A stretch of 64,000 bases of DNA from Paenibacillus oralis (GTDB lineage: Bacteria; Bacillota; Bacilli; Paenibacillales; Paenibacillaceae). Positions 1-7,480 of the stretch are shown here, piece after piece. The notes under the pieces are model-generated. The model did not search any database and was not told the DNA's origin. It saw only the letters and a program-made list of their open reading frames with translations. The translations under genes and the position numbers were made by a program. The DNA is taken from the NCBI RefSeq assembly GCF_003863965.1, contig NZ_RRCN01000001.1, positions 2,137,675 to 2,201,674 on the forward strand, given 5' to 3'. Each line of letters starts with the position of its first letter. Position 1 is the first letter of the stretch.

Positions 1-1
1 G

Positions 2-544
2 GTCCACCTGCGGGAAACGGCGGAGCAGACGGACCCGGAGGAGCTGAAGCTGGCCGCTTCGCTGATGGCCGGGGCCCGGCGGATTTACGTGTACGCGCCC
101 GGGCCGGCGCTGGCTTTGGGGGACCTGCTGTTTTACCGCTTGTCCCGGTTTGGGATGTCGGTGCGGATGATGGCGGCCAGCGGGCATGAGCTGCTGGAGT
201 CGCTGGCGCATGTGCAGCGGGAGGACGTGGTGCTGCTGTTCAATTTCACCCGGCTGCTTCCCGAAACCGAGGTGATCCTGGATTGCGTAAAGCGGGTGGG
301 CTGCTCGGCTGTGATGATCACGGATCGCGAGGAGTTCCGGTACGGGGCGCAGGTGGAGGCGGCTTTTTACGTCAGCCGGGGCGAAATGGGAGAGTTCCAC
401 TCCATGGTCACGCCGCTTTTGCTGATCGAACAGATGATTTTGAGCATCGGCTTGTTCAATAAGGAAAAAGTGCTGTCCAAGCTGGAATATCTGGGCGAGC
501 TGCGGGCGAGGTATGCCGACAAGCTGCCGCGGGGGAAGGCGTGA
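2..544 (+). CDS. MurR/RpiR family regulator, C-terminal part (SIS domain), 5' truncated by window
   Basis: The reading frame is open from base 2, so the start and the N-terminal HTH lie outside the window. The visible 180 residues look like the SIS (sugar-isomerase-type) effector domain of RpiR regulators: a VHLRETAEQT-type segment, a helix, then an IYVYAPGPAL strand where RpiR proteins usually have a G-x-G/S sugar-phosphate loop. The later strands VVLLFNFTR and CSAVMITDRE alternate with helices as expected for the Rossmann-like fold. Such proteins bind a phosphosugar and control its catabolic genes. The target cannot be told because the upstream context is missing. The local DNA is more GC-rich than most of the window. 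Confidence 0.75.
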   Translation, partial: VHLRETAEQTDPEELKLAASLMAGARRIYVYAPGPALALGDLLFYRLSRFGMSVRMMAASGHELLESLAHVQREDVVLLFNFTRLLPETEVILDCVKRVGCSAVMITDREEFRYGAQVEAAFYVSRGEMGEFHSMVTPLLLIEQMILSIGLFNKEKVLSKLEYLGELRARYADKLPRGKA

Positions 545-646
545 GGAGGGAGTTAAGAGCGTAGGGAACGGCGGAAAATAAAAAAAGCACTCACCCTGCC
601 GGATGAATGCATTTGCTGCGTTGAGATTGAGAGCCCCTGATTCCCA

Positions 647-1303
647 TCAGCGGGCCGCTTTTGTTTTCGTGTCAATTTCGTTAAGAACCTCGGCGGTTGA
701 ACTGACTTGACCGAATTCGTAAGCGATGACGGTCAGCGTTACGCGCTGGATTTCCTCGGCGGAAATATCCCCCCAGCCCATGTCCGGGTAATCCATGGCG
801 GCGTTTGCGTCGCTTAGAAAGATTACTTTATATTCCCGGTGCGCCCCGTCTCTGACGGTCGTTTCGCAGCAAACGTTGGTTACGGTGCCGCAGATGATGA
901 TCGTGTTAATATCTTTTGCCCGCAGGATCGTATCCAGATCGGTATCATGAAAACCGCTGTAAAACAGCTTATCAACGATAATATCCTGGGGGAGCGGGGT
1001 TAATTCTTCAATAATTTCTACGCCGGGGGTGCCGCGTTTCAGGATCTCGTTCACATTCGGATACATGTCTTTCATTCTTCCGGTGTCGCTGCCGTCTCCC
1101 CGGACGATATGGCGCAGGTAGATCACGGGCATGCCCGCCGTTCTGGCCGCGCCGGTGAGCTGCCGGATGTTGTCGACGATCCCTGCGGTCCGCGGCACAT
1201 AAAGCGCTCCGTCCGGTTTGCAGAACACGTTTTGCATATCCACTACAATGACGGCTGTTCTCGCGGGATCCATCTCCCATTTTACTTTGTTTTTCAAGCT
1301 CAT
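647..1303 (-). CDS. Isochorismatase-like cysteine hydrolase (ureidoacrylate/RutB-type amidohydrolase candidate)
   Basis: This 218-residue protein has the isochorismatase/nicotinamidase fold. The catalytic triad is visible: Asp in VIVVDMQN (about residue 22), Lys in DIIVDKLFYSGF (about 112) and nucleophilic Cys in GTVTNVCCETT (about 144), preceded by the usual cis-peptide GTVTN. Family members hydrolyse amide or ester bonds in small molecules. RutB-like members release carbamate from ureidoacrylate in pyrimidine breakdown. It sits 41 bases behind an NCS2 nucleobase permease on the same strand, so nucleobase or ureide catabolism is the best guess. The exact substrate is an inference. It probably shares the permease transcript and the upstream FadR-type control. 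Confidence 0.85.
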   Translation of the reverse strand: MSLKNKVKWEMDPARTAVIVVDMQNVFCKPDGALYVPRTAGIVDNIRQLTGAARTAGMPVIYLRHIVRGDGSDTGRMKDMYPNVNEILKRGTPGVEIIEELTPLPQDIIVDKLFYSGFHDTDLDTILRAKDINTIIICGTVTNVCCETTVRDGAHREYKVIFLSDANAAMDYPDMGWGDISAEEIQRVTLTVIAYEFGQVSSTAEVLNEIDTKTKAAR

Positions 1304-1344
1304 ATAGAAACACTCTCCTTATAAGTCGGATTGAATATGCCGCG

Positions 1345-2712
1345 TCAGGCGGCCTCTGTGGGAATGGAGTCCTGTGAACCGTTTGCCGACGCGCGCCGTT
1401 CGAGCACGGGACGAATCCATACATTAACTACCGTGTTTAAAACGATCAGCATAACTACACCTACCAGCATCGGCTGGGTGACGACGCTCTGGATAGCCAG
1501 CGGCAAGCCGGCTGTAAGCTCGGCGGGCAAATACATCGTTCCGAGCGAGATAATAAAGGAGGAGCCGGCGACGGCGAGATTCAGTTCATCCCACTTAACC
1601 TTGCTGACCATTTGAATCCCGCTGATGGCGATAATGCCGAACAAAATCGTGGAAGCCGCGGATAAAACGGCGCTGGGCAGGGAGGCGATAAACAAGCCGA
1701 CTTTGGGAATCAGGCCCAAAATAACGGCCATGATGCCGGCGGTCATGGTGACATAGCGGCTGCCGATGCCCGAGACGCGGACGATACCGATATTTTCCGG
1801 GTAAGAGGTTGTGCCCAGCCCGCCAAAGACGGCGCCCAGGGTACAGCCGAGAAATTCACCGAACAAACCGCGGTTAACCCGGGTGCTGTCGAGTTCTTGT
1901 TTCCCCCATTTGGTCAGCAGGGTATACATGCCTACCGCTTCCGCGGAAGCCTGCAGGAAAGCCAGCAGCATCAGAATAACGACGGGGATGGAAACGCCGA
2001 AACCAAACGGGAAAATCTCCGGCAAACGGAACCAGCCGGCCGTGGCCACCGCCGAGAAATCGACGCTGCCGAACACCGCGAAAAACAAGGTTCCGGCAAT
2101 AATCCCCCACAGGAGTGCGCCCCGGCGCAGGATCGTGTTGCCGCCAAAAATCATAAAGGCGAGCACGCAGCCGACCGTGATGATGGAGGCGGCGAAATTG
2201 ACGCCCATATTCGCGCTGCCGAACCAATTTTTAAGGCCGATGTCGGCGAGCTGCGCGCCGATGATGATCAGCAGCGTGCCATAAACGATCGGCGGGGCGA
2301 TGAATTTGTTAATATGGCCGATTAGACCGAATTTGCGGATCGGTAGGGCGAGGAGCATAAAAATGATGCCCGCCACCGCCATCGATCCGAAGGCCGTCCC
2401 CAAGCCGACGCTGGCGCTTGCGGAAAGCACGGCCACGAAAAACGCGGCGGTCGGCCCTTGCACGACGGGGAGCCGCAGCATTTTTCCCGATTGCAGAATC
2501 GTCACGAGCCCTGTCGTCAAGAAACAGGCTTGAATCAAATAACCTATCGTTTGAAACTCCAGGTTCAAAGCCTGGCCGATTAATACCGGGAAAAGAAAGA
2601 TGCCTGTAAGCGCCAGCAGATGCTGAAAACCGTAGGTCAGATTGGCGCCGATGGAGAGTTTCTCCTCAATGCCGACTTGCAAAGTTTCGTTATTCTCGTG
2701 CTCATGATTCAT
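1345..2712 (-). CDS. NCS2 family nucleobase:cation symporter
   Basis: A 455-residue, very hydrophobic protein with about 14 predicted membrane segments, typical of the nucleobase-ascorbate transporter family (UraA, PbuX, YcdG). The early LTYGFQHLLALTG segment and the VQGPTAAFFVAVLSA segment (TM3 QGP motif region) are family hallmarks. The GLGTTSYPENIGIV stretch matches the TM10 signature, with the acidic/Asn substrate region. It imports a purine, pyrimidine or related base with protons. The RBS is TAGGGGTG, 6 bases before ATG. Two CATC-N-GATG palindromes (2762-2770, 2791-2799) lie 50-90 bases upstream of the start, suggesting control by the adjacent GntR regulator. Which base is carried cannot be read from sequence alone. 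Confidence 0.9.
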   Translation of the reverse strand: MNHEHENNETLQVGIEEKLSIGANLTYGFQHLLALTGIFLFPVLIGQALNLEFQTIGYLIQACFLTTGLVTILQSGKMLRLPVVQGPTAAFFVAVLSASASVGLGTAFGSMAVAGIIFMLLALPIRKFGLIGHINKFIAPPIVYGTLLIIIGAQLADIGLKNWFGSANMGVNFAASIITVGCVLAFMIFGGNTILRRGALLWGIIAGTLFFAVFGSVDFSAVATAGWFRLPEIFPFGFGVSIPVVILMLLAFLQASAEAVGMYTLLTKWGKQELDSTRVNRGLFGEFLGCTLGAVFGGLGTTSYPENIGIVRVSGIGSRYVTMTAGIMAVILGLIPKVGLFIASLPSAVLSAASTILFGIIAISGIQMVSKVKWDELNLAVAGSSFIISLGTMYLPAELTAGLPLAIQSVVTQPMLVGVVMLIVLNTVVNVWIRPVLERRASANGSQDSIPTEAA

Positions 2713-2761
2713 AGCTTATTCACCCCTAGGTTTTATTTTCGAACAGAGCAATTCAACATAT

Positions 2762-2770
2762 CATCGGATG
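2762..2770. promoter_or_regulatory. Putative FadR-type operator O1 (CATCGGATG)
   Basis: The palindrome CATC-G-GATG is in the extended context ATCATCGGATGTTT, upstream of the permease start. It matches two other sites (2791-2799 and 3697-3705) in core and flanks. A weak permease promoter can be drawn around it on the minus strand (TTTAAT, 16 bases, TATGTT), which would place the site in the spacer. The operator role is inferred from recurrence and position. Confidence 0.6.
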
Positions 2771-2790
2771 TTTGTTATTAAAGAAGAGAT

Positions 2791-2799
2791 CATCAGATG
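2791..2799. promoter_or_regulatory. Putative FadR-type operator O2 (CATCAGATG)
   Basis: Second copy of the palindrome, immediately beyond the regulator's stop codon and upstream of the permease. The 15-base string AGATCATCAGATGTT is repeated exactly, in inverse orientation, around 3697-3705 in front of the divergent MFS gene. Confidence 0.6.
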
Positions 2800-2800
2800 T

Positions 2801-3496
2801 TTAGAAATGGTAAACTTGAGAGCGATGGACCGCGTCGAGATTCTGAATGGCGGATTTTCTGGCTTCATCGCTATTTCCCGCCTCAATGGCGGCATAAACC
2901 GCTTCATGGTAAACCGTGTTATCTTCGTACTGCCGTGTGTCCAGAATCAATTGGCTGAGCATTTCCTTCAAGCTTTCGGCCACGACCTTGTACATTTCCA
3001 GGAGAACTTCGTTTTTGCCAGCCTGGGCCACCGCGATGTGAAAGGAAATATCCGCTTCAACGTATTCCGCGTACCGCCCCTTCTCCAGCGCATCGTTTCG
3101 TTGATTCAGAAAAGAGCGCATCACTTCAAGATCCGCATCCGTTCTTCTTAAGGCGGCTAGTCCGGTAACTTCGATTTCGAGAATCCTGCGCGCCTCGAGA
3201 ATATGAGCATAGTTCTTCGGAGTTAGGGTTTGGCTTACTGCGGCAAGACCTGTGGAAGAGGAGCGAATATAGGTCCCGTCTCCTTGGCACACTTCCAGCA
3301 AACCGGCATGCGTCAACACCTTGACCGCTTCCCGGACGGTGGATCTCCCCACCGCGAGCAGCTTCATCAATTCGGGTTCCGGCGGTAGCTTGTCCCCGCT
3401 TTTGTAACGGCCCGACCGGATGAGTGTTTGCATTTGATCCAACACTTCATCGACCAATTTTCGCCGGGGTATGGCTTTGAATTCGATGTGAGTAAT
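2801..3496 (-). CDS. FadR/GntR family (FCD domain) transcriptional regulator with probable ATT start
   Basis: The protein has an N-terminal winged HTH (SGDKLPPEPELMKLLAVGRS, then TVREAVKVL) and an FCD effector domain (LEARRILEIEVTGLAALR, AEDISFHIAVAQAGKNEVL-type helices with metal-ligand Asp/His positions). The first conventional start is TTG at 3457, which would cut off the usual leader of the winged helix and has no RBS. An ideal AAAGGAGG stands upstream, followed by ATC (3499) and ATT (3496) in frame. Starting at ATT gives the family-typical N-terminus ITHIEFKAIPRRKLVDEV. I therefore place the start at 3496 (231 residues), with ATC at 3499 as the alternative. It probably regulates the flanking permease/hydrolase and MFS genes through the three CATC-N-GATG sites. 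Confidence 0.8.
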   Translation of the reverse strand: MTHIEFKAIPRRKLVDEVLDQMQTLIRSGRYKSGDKLPPEPELMKLLAVGRSTVREAVKVLTHAGLLEVCQGDGTYIRSSSTGLAAVSQTLTPKNYAHILEARRILEIEVTGLAALRRTDADLEVMRSFLNQRNDALEKGRYAEYVEADISFHIAVAQAGKNEVLLEMYKVVAESLKEMLSQLILDTRQYEDNTVYHEAVYAAIEAGNSDEARKSAIQNLDAVHRSQVYHF

Positions 3497-3644
3497 GATG
3501 TGCCGCCTCCTTTTGTGTTAGGTAATATTACATTGAGTGAAAATTTAACTACTTGTTTTCATTTGTTGGTTCACATTATATGCGGAAAAATGTCGAAAAA
3601 CAAGAAGTTTTTTAGGATTGTGTTATAAAACCTGACATATATCC

Positions 3645-3674
3645 TTGACATGAACTCTAAAACGAGCGTATTCT
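3645..3674 (+). promoter_or_regulatory. Sigma-A type promoter of the MFS gene
   Basis: TTGACA (3645-3650) and TATTCT (3669-3674) are separated by 18 bases, about 70 bases before the MFS start codon. The CATCTGATG operator at 3697 lies just past the expected transcription start, a position compatible with repression. Confidence 0.5.
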
Positions 3675-3696
3675 TAATTACGATCCTACGATCAAA

Positions 3697-3705
3697 CATC
3701 TGATG
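3697..3705. promoter_or_regulatory. Putative FadR-type operator O3 (CATCTGATG)
   Basis: Third copy of the palindrome, in inverted orientation relative to O1 and O2, between the MFS promoter and its start codon. Its flanks (AAACATCTGATGATCT) are the exact reverse complement of O2 and its flanks. Confidence 0.6.
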
Positions 3706-3745
3706 ATCTACTCATTTTTATTATTTTTGAATAATAGGAGCGCCT

Positions 3746-4939
3746 ATGAAAACTAGAATGGATAACCCGCCATGGGTTCACACCAATTACACGCTGATCC
3801 GGTGGCTGTTATTTGGGGCCGCCTTGCTCATCCTGTCTTCCTTATATGTTACGGTCCCCCTTCTTCCCGTGTTTGCCGGGGCATTTCACGTCGGGACAAG
3901 TGAATCGGCTTTGGCGGGGAGCGCTTTTTCCTTGTTTTTTGCCGTTGGTTGTCTGGTCTATGGTCCTTTATCGAACCGGCTTGGCCGAAAAAGAGTAATC
4001 GTCGCGGGGCTTGCCGTGTTGGTTCTGGCCACCGCGTGTCTGGGATTTGTGGAAAGCTTCGGAGGATTGATCGCGTTGCGATGTTTGCAGGGGGCGGCGG
4101 CCGCGACATTTTCGCCCGTGGCCTTAACTTATGCGGGAGAGGTTTTCCCCGTGGAGCAAAGAGTGACGGCTATAGGATTTATTAGCTCGGGCTTTTTAAT
4201 GGCGGGGATCTTTGGGCAGGTTTGGGCGAGCTCGCTTGCCGCGCTGCTGGAATGGCCTTGGGTGTTTAGGCTGCTGGCGCTTGGTTATGTTGCGCTATTA
4301 TGCCTCGTGATCGTTTGGCTGCCGCCTGTTCCGGCGGAACAGGTGCGGCAAGGCCGCTTGGGGCAGGATCGCCGGTGGTATGCCGTGTTGTCGAATCGAA
4401 ATCTTTTGTTATGTTATGGCATTACGGTGACGATTCTGCTCTGCTTTGTGGGCATGTACAGCGCGATGGGCGCCTTTCTCGGCAAACCGCCGTATTCGCT
4501 GAGCGAGATGGAAATTCTGGGCGTGCGCTCGCTGGGCATGCTCGGGATGTTTCTTTCCTTCTTTGCCGGGCGGATGTGCCGTAAATGGGGGATGCTGCCC
4601 GTGCTTCGCACCGGACTCATTTGCTCGATCGCGGCTTTGGTCATGATGTCTTCTGTTCAGTCGGTGGTAGTTTATGCCGTGACGAGCGTCGCGTTCGTGG
4701 CCGGCATTGCCGTGACCGTGCCTTCGCTGATTTCGCTGATCGGAGAAATCGGGAGCGGGAACAGAGGGGTTGCGACATCCTTATATACTTTTGTGTTATT
4801 CGCTGGGGCGAGCGCGGGTCCGATTCTTACGGCCAATTTATTGGAGATGAATCGCTCTTCTTTACCTTTTCTAGTGTTTGCCGGCGTTCTTTCGCTTGCC
4901 TTGTTGTGTTCGGTATTGATTCGTAAGGTCCGGGGGTGA
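3746..4939 (+). CDS. MFS transporter (YnfM-like drug/metabolite exporter)
   Basis: A 397-residue major facilitator with 12 predicted membrane segments. The loop 2-3 signature is visible as GPLSNRLGRKRVI (about residues 72-84), with a long second half ending in a basic tail (LIRKVRG). The N-terminal layout resembles the YnfM/AraJ branch of the DHA1 family. It has its own promoter and RBS (TAGGAGCGCCT) and is divergent from the GntR regulator, sharing the operator motif with the permease. It could export an analogue or catabolite of the nucleobase imported by the neighbour. That link is inferred only from the shared operator. Confidence 0.8.
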   Translation: MKTRMDNPPWVHTNYTLIRWLLFGAALLILSSLYVTVPLLPVFAGAFHVGTSESALAGSAFSLFFAVGCLVYGPLSNRLGRKRVIVAGLAVLVLATACLGFVESFGGLIALRCLQGAAAATFSPVALTYAGEVFPVEQRVTAIGFISSGFLMAGIFGQVWASSLAALLEWPWVFRLLALGYVALLCLVIVWLPPVPAEQVRQGRLGQDRRWYAVLSNRNLLLCYGITVTILLCFVGMYSAMGAFLGKPPYSLSEMEILGVRSLGMLGMFLSFFAGRMCRKWGMLPVLRTGLICSIAALVMMSSVQSVVVYAVTSVAFVAGIAVTVPSLISLIGEIGSGNRGVATSLYTFVLFAGASAGPILTANLLEMNRSSLPFLVFAGVLSLALLCSVLIRKVRG

Positions 4940-5022
4940 GCATTCTTGCTTTTAACCGCCGGAGTTGATACAATAAATGTCTGGTAAACACTGCCCCGTG
5001 GGGCTTCAGGAGGAGGATGAAC

Positions 5023-5502
5023 ATGGGCAAGAAAAATGATGGCAAGGTACTGGCGCAAAACAAAAAAGCTTCCCATGATTATTTCATCGAAGATACCTAC
5101 GAAGCGGGGATGGTGCTCACCGGGACGGAGATTAAGTCAATCCGCAATGCCCGCGTGAATATCGGGGACGCGTTTGCAACGATCCGGAACGGCGAGATCC
5201 ATATCCACAACATGCATATCAGCCCGTTCGAGCAGGGCAACCGGTTTAATCCGATCGACCCGACACGGACGCGCAAACTGTTGATGCATAAAGCGCAAAT
5301 CAGCAAGCTGCTCGGGTTGTCCAAGCAGGAAGGCTACACGATCGTGCCGCTGAAGATTTACGTCCGCAACGGCTACGCGAAGCTGCTCCTGGGCTTGGGC
5401 AAAGGGAAAAAGCAATACGACAAGCGCGACTCCGCCGCCAAACGCGACGCCCAGCGCGATATCCAGCGGGCGCTGCGGGAGAAGCAGAAGGTGGCTCGTT
5501 AG
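5023..5502 (+). CDS. smpB: SsrA-binding protein SmpB
   Basis: SmpB is the tmRNA partner in trans-translation, which rescues ribosomes stalled on broken messages. The 159-residue protein shows the OB-fold start [18 protein letters not shown], the GTEIKSIR and [18 protein letters not shown] motifs, and a basic C-terminal tail that folds in the decoding centre. Two ATGs compete (5017 and 5023). The AGGAGGAGG immediately before 5017 is correctly spaced only for 5023, giving MGKKNDGK. The tmRNA gene lies 650 bases downstream, the standard Bacillales arrangement. Confidence 0.97.
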   Translation: MGKKNDGKVLAQNKKASHDYFIEDTYEAGMVLTGTEIKSIRNARVNIGDAFATIRNGEIHIHNMHISPFEQGNRFNPIDPTRTRKLLMHKAQISKLLGLSKQEGYTIVPLKIYVRNGYAKLLLGLGKGKKQYDKRDSAAKRDAQRDIQRALREKQKVAR

Positions 5503-5521
5503 TTAACCCTATATAATGATG

Positions 5522-5569
5522 AAAACCTCAGATTTAACCATGGTTTCATGGTGAGTCTGAGGTTTTTTT
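5522..5569 (+). terminator. Rho-independent terminator of smpB
   Basis: AACCTCAGA pairs with TCTGAGGTT, followed by a run of T. A second small CCATG/CATGG stem lies inside the loop. Confidence 0.85.
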
Positions 5570-6067
5570 GGGGATTATATTCAGAATTTGTTGATTTTCC
5601 GGCGGTGTAGAGGGCGATGTGCAGGTAGAGAGGGGAGGAGAAGAGAAATCGGGAGGCTAAGGGACACCAGAGCCGTTATTTTCGGAAAAACGGAGGTTCG
5701 CAAAATGTAACGGACACAGATGACCTTATTTATCTCAAATCGGCCAGGATGAACTGGTTTTGAGCCAAATAGAGTCATGTGTGTCCGTTAGGCTGGGAAA
5801 TACCCGGGAAATGGGCGGATAAGGTCGCTGGTGTCCGTTAGAGCAGCGTTCACAGATTGGAAAGAGCCGATGTTCTCGGTGCTTCGGCCCATGAAAGAAG
5901 GGGGATCGCTCTGACGTGGAAGTCAGAGTCATATTTAATATTGTGGGCTGCGTTCATAATAGAGGTGTTATGGAGCTTGCTTTCCTTACGGTGAATTGGT
6001 ACAATAAAATTCCCTAACTTAGTTGAGTTTCCAGCAACCTACAAGCCATTTGACGCACAAAATGTGC
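5570..6067. other. Intergenic region carrying repeat copy A; no credible gene
   Basis: The stretch between the smpB terminator and the ssrA promoter contains the 185-bp repeat element (5657-5841) and its partly conserved flanks. The left flank (about 5600-5650) resembles the sequence left of copy C near 50815. I see no reading frame with an RBS. The open frames here are accidental and run through the repeat. Confidence 0.6.
5657..5841. repeat. 185-bp dispersed element with nested inverted repeats, copy A
   Basis: The element begins CTAAGGGACACCAG and ends CTGGTGTCCGTTAG, near-perfect terminal inverted repeats (13 of 14). A second, inner pair lies inside: TAACGGACACAGATGACC against the later GTCATGTGTGTCCGTTA. 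A third pair surrounds the centre (CTCAAA and TTTGAG-like). Copies B (29665-29849) and C (50877-51061) have exactly the same length. There is no coding capacity. It resembles a MITE or a structured intergenic repeat. Confidence 0.85.
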
Positions 6068-6073
6068 TATACT
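6057..6073 (+). promoter_or_regulatory. Extended -10 promoter candidate for ssrA
   Basis: TGCTATACT (extended -10; hexamer 6068-6073) lies about 75-80 bases before the mature tmRNA 5' end. A good -35 at proper spacing is not obvious. A TCACA-acag-TGTGA inverted repeat lies downstream near 6102-6115. Confidence 0.4.
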
Positions 6074-6153
6074 AAGTTCGTAACACAAAATGCAGTTCGT
6101 ATCACAACAGTGTGATTACAGCACTCCATGCTCAGCCGTTTAATTCAAAATTC

Positions 6154-6553
6154 GGGGGCGTTTTTTGGATTCGACGGGGGTAGATCGAGCATGGGTAGCG
6201 GGTAGTGGGGACGCGTCCGCTTTATCAACGCTAAAGCCAATTAAACGGCAAACAAAACAACAACTTAGCTTTCGCAGCTTAATAACCTGCGTGCTAGCTC
6301 TATCTCTGCATCGCCCATGTGCCGGGAATAGGGCCCAACTTTAGTGGGATACGCCGTCTGGTCTCCGCCTGGGGCTGGCGGAAGAAGATAATCAGGCTGA
6401 CCCGAAGGGAATCCGGTGACAGGGAGTCCGAGTATCGCTTACGATGCTAGCATTGCTTCGCAATGCTTTCGGGTGACATCAAAACTGTCACTACACCCGT
6501 AGAAACCTATGTGGCGTTGCCTTCGGACAGGGGTTCGACTCCCCTCGCCTCCA
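6154..6553 (+). ncRNA. ssrA: Transfer-messenger RNA (tmRNA)
   Basis: tmRNA tags nascent peptides on stalled ribosomes for proteolysis, with SmpB. The acceptor stem is formed by GGGGGCG (6154-6160) and CGCCTCC (6546-6552), with discriminator A at 6553. The CCA end is not encoded. GGATTCGACGGGG gives the D-loop-like region and GGGGTTCGACTCCCC the T arm. The tag reading frame begins at 6247 and encodes GKQNNNLAFAA (6247-6279), followed by two TAA stops (6280-6285), after the resume alanine supplied by the RNA itself. The 3' end is a frequent integration site, and relics of it recur at 7.3, 12.7 and 23.1 kb. Confidence 0.96.
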
Positions 6554-6565
6554 TATGTACCACTG

Positions 6566-6594
6566 AAAAAGCGGCCGAGACAGGTCGCTTTTTT
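6566..6594 (+). terminator. Terminator of ssrA
   Basis: AAAAAGCGgCC and GGtCGCTTTTTT form the stem. A closely similar hairpin (AAAAAGCGACC/GGTCGCTTTTTTT) follows the ssrA relic at 7.3 kb. Confidence 0.85.
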
Positions 6595-6623
6595 GCATTT
6601 TTTTATGATTAAATAGCTAAGCA
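6592..6623. repeat. 32-base repeat at the ssrA flank, copy 1
   Basis: TTTGCAT, six pyrimidines, ATGATTAAATAGCTAAGCA. The same string with 4 mismatches occurs at 27079-27110, beyond the ECF41 sigma gene. It may mark a duplicated chromosomal flank of the accessory zone. Confidence 0.5.
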
Positions 6624-6633
6624 GTATGGAAAG

Positions 6634-6662
6634 TTGTAAACCAACTTCAGATGTGCTATAAT
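6634..6662 (+). promoter_or_regulatory. Promoter of the cold-shock gene
   Basis: TTGTAA (6634-6639), 17 bases, TATAAT (6657-6662) preceded by TG. The leader to the ATG is about 130 bases, a length typical of csp mRNAs whose 5' UTR folding controls translation at low temperature. Confidence 0.6.
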
Positions 6663-6797
6663 TAGTTCATTGGAATTTCGACCTGAAGTCACATATTGTA
6701 GAGGGTTATAATTTTAATGGGTGTAACCTTGTATAATATGTGATTTTTTTTGGAAATTTTAAAGGATATCAAAATGAACATGTGGAGGTAATGAATC

Positions 6798-6998
6798 ATG
6801 GAAACAGGAACAGTAAAATGGTTTAATGCAGAAAAAGGCTTTGGTTTCATCGAGGTTGAAGGCGGCAGTGACGTATTCGTGCACTTCAGCGCGATTGTTG
6901 GCGACGGATTTAAATCGTTGGACGAAGGACAACGCGTTGAATTTAACGTCGTACAAGGCAATCGCGGCCCTCAGGCCGAAAATGTTGTTAAACTGTAA
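6798..6998 (+). CDS. Cold-shock protein, CspA/CspB family
   Basis: This 66-residue protein is a single OB-fold cold-shock domain that binds single-stranded RNA and DNA. RNP1 (KGFGFIEV, about 13-20) and RNP2 (VFVHFSAI, about 26-33) are intact, and the start [16 protein letters not shown] is canonical. The RBS is GGAGGTAATGAATC, and a long leader precedes it. The next gene is a YdjO-like cold-inducible protein, a pairing common in Bacillaceae and Paenibacillaceae. It lies immediately right of ssrA, before the first ssrA relic. Confidence 0.95.
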   Translation: METGTVKWFNAEKGFGFIEVEGGSDVFVHFSAIVGDGFKSLDEGQRVEFNVVQGNRGPQAENVVKL

Positions 6999-7014
6999 GT
7001 AAGACTGCTATTGC

Positions 7015-7048
7015 AAAGCCCCAAACCTCGTGTTGGGGCTTTTTTTTC
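7015..7048 (+). terminator. Terminator or attenuator between csp and ydjO-like gene
   Basis: AAAGCCCCAA and TTGGGGCTTT flank a short loop, followed by eight T. It ends the csp message. Readthrough would supply the downstream gene. Confidence 0.8.
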
Positions 7049-7082
7049 GCACATTATTCCTGGAGAGAAAGAAGGACGCCAC

Positions 7083-7295
7083 TTGTACTATTCACGGAAA
7101 AGACTAACGAGTGATCTTCCAGAGGAAATGACAATGATATGGTCATGCACCAATGAAAAGTGCAACGGATGGATGAGGGATAACTTCGTTTTTTTGGCTC
7201 AGCCAAAGTGTGCCCAATGCAATTCCTTCATGGAGAAAGGCGAGAAAATGCTGCCGGTCCTAGCGAATACAAGCCCTAATCAGACGAAAAACTAG
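7083..7295 (+). CDS. YdjO-like cold-inducible zinc-ribbon protein
   Basis: A 70-residue protein with a CxxxxC...CxxC zinc ribbon (CTNEKCNGWMRDNF then PKCAQCNSFM). This matches the YdjO family of cold-inducible proteins, whose usual N-terminus is short, Tyr/Arg rich and followed by the zinc ribbon. I place the start at TTG 7083, behind an AAGGA element, because it yields MYYSRKRLTSDLPEE in register with family members. An upstream ATG frame has no RBS and runs through the terminator. Function is unknown beyond cold induction in relatives. It probably depends on readthrough from csp or a local promoter. Confidence 0.75.
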   Translation: MYYSRKRLTSDLPEEMTMIWSCTNEKCNGWMRDNFVFLAQPKCAQCNSFMEKGEKMLPVLANTSPNQTKN

Positions 7296-7296
7296 A

Positions 7297-7320
7297 TGGG
7301 GCGATTCCCCTCGCCTTCAT
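7297..7320 (+). repeat. Decayed ssrA 3'-end relic 1
   Basis: GGGGCGATTCCCCTCGCCTTCATAT-like sequence matches the ssrA T arm and acceptor 3' strand (6533-6556). It is followed by a terminator nearly identical to that of ssrA (7333-7362). This is consistent with a former attachment-site duplication. Confidence 0.65.
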
Positions 7321-7332
7321 ATTTAGCATGAG

Positions 7333-7362
7333 AAAAAGCGACCGTGATTGGTCGCTTTTTTT
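7333..7362 (+). terminator. Terminator following ssrA relic 1
   Basis: AAAAAGCGACC and GGTCGCTTTTTTT form a strong stem, a near copy of the ssrA terminator. Confidence 0.8.
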
Positions 7363-7480
7363 GCATCTTATTTTTGATGAAATTTGGGACGAGCGAAAGG
7401 CAGAATGTTGAAAAAAATGAAACCTAGGAACCAAAAAACTCGTAATATGTGGTAATATGTAGAAAAGGGGGAGTAGAGTT

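Noticed and set aside
555..660. Terminator between the first RpiR gene and the cysteine hydrolase
   Set aside because: CCCCTGAT/ATCAGCGG can pair but no proper T tract follows on either strand, so it was not listed.
5581..5932. Two minus-strand frames of 65 residues
   Set aside because: They lie across the 185-bp repeat; equivalent frames are not conserved in copies B and C and no RBS is present.
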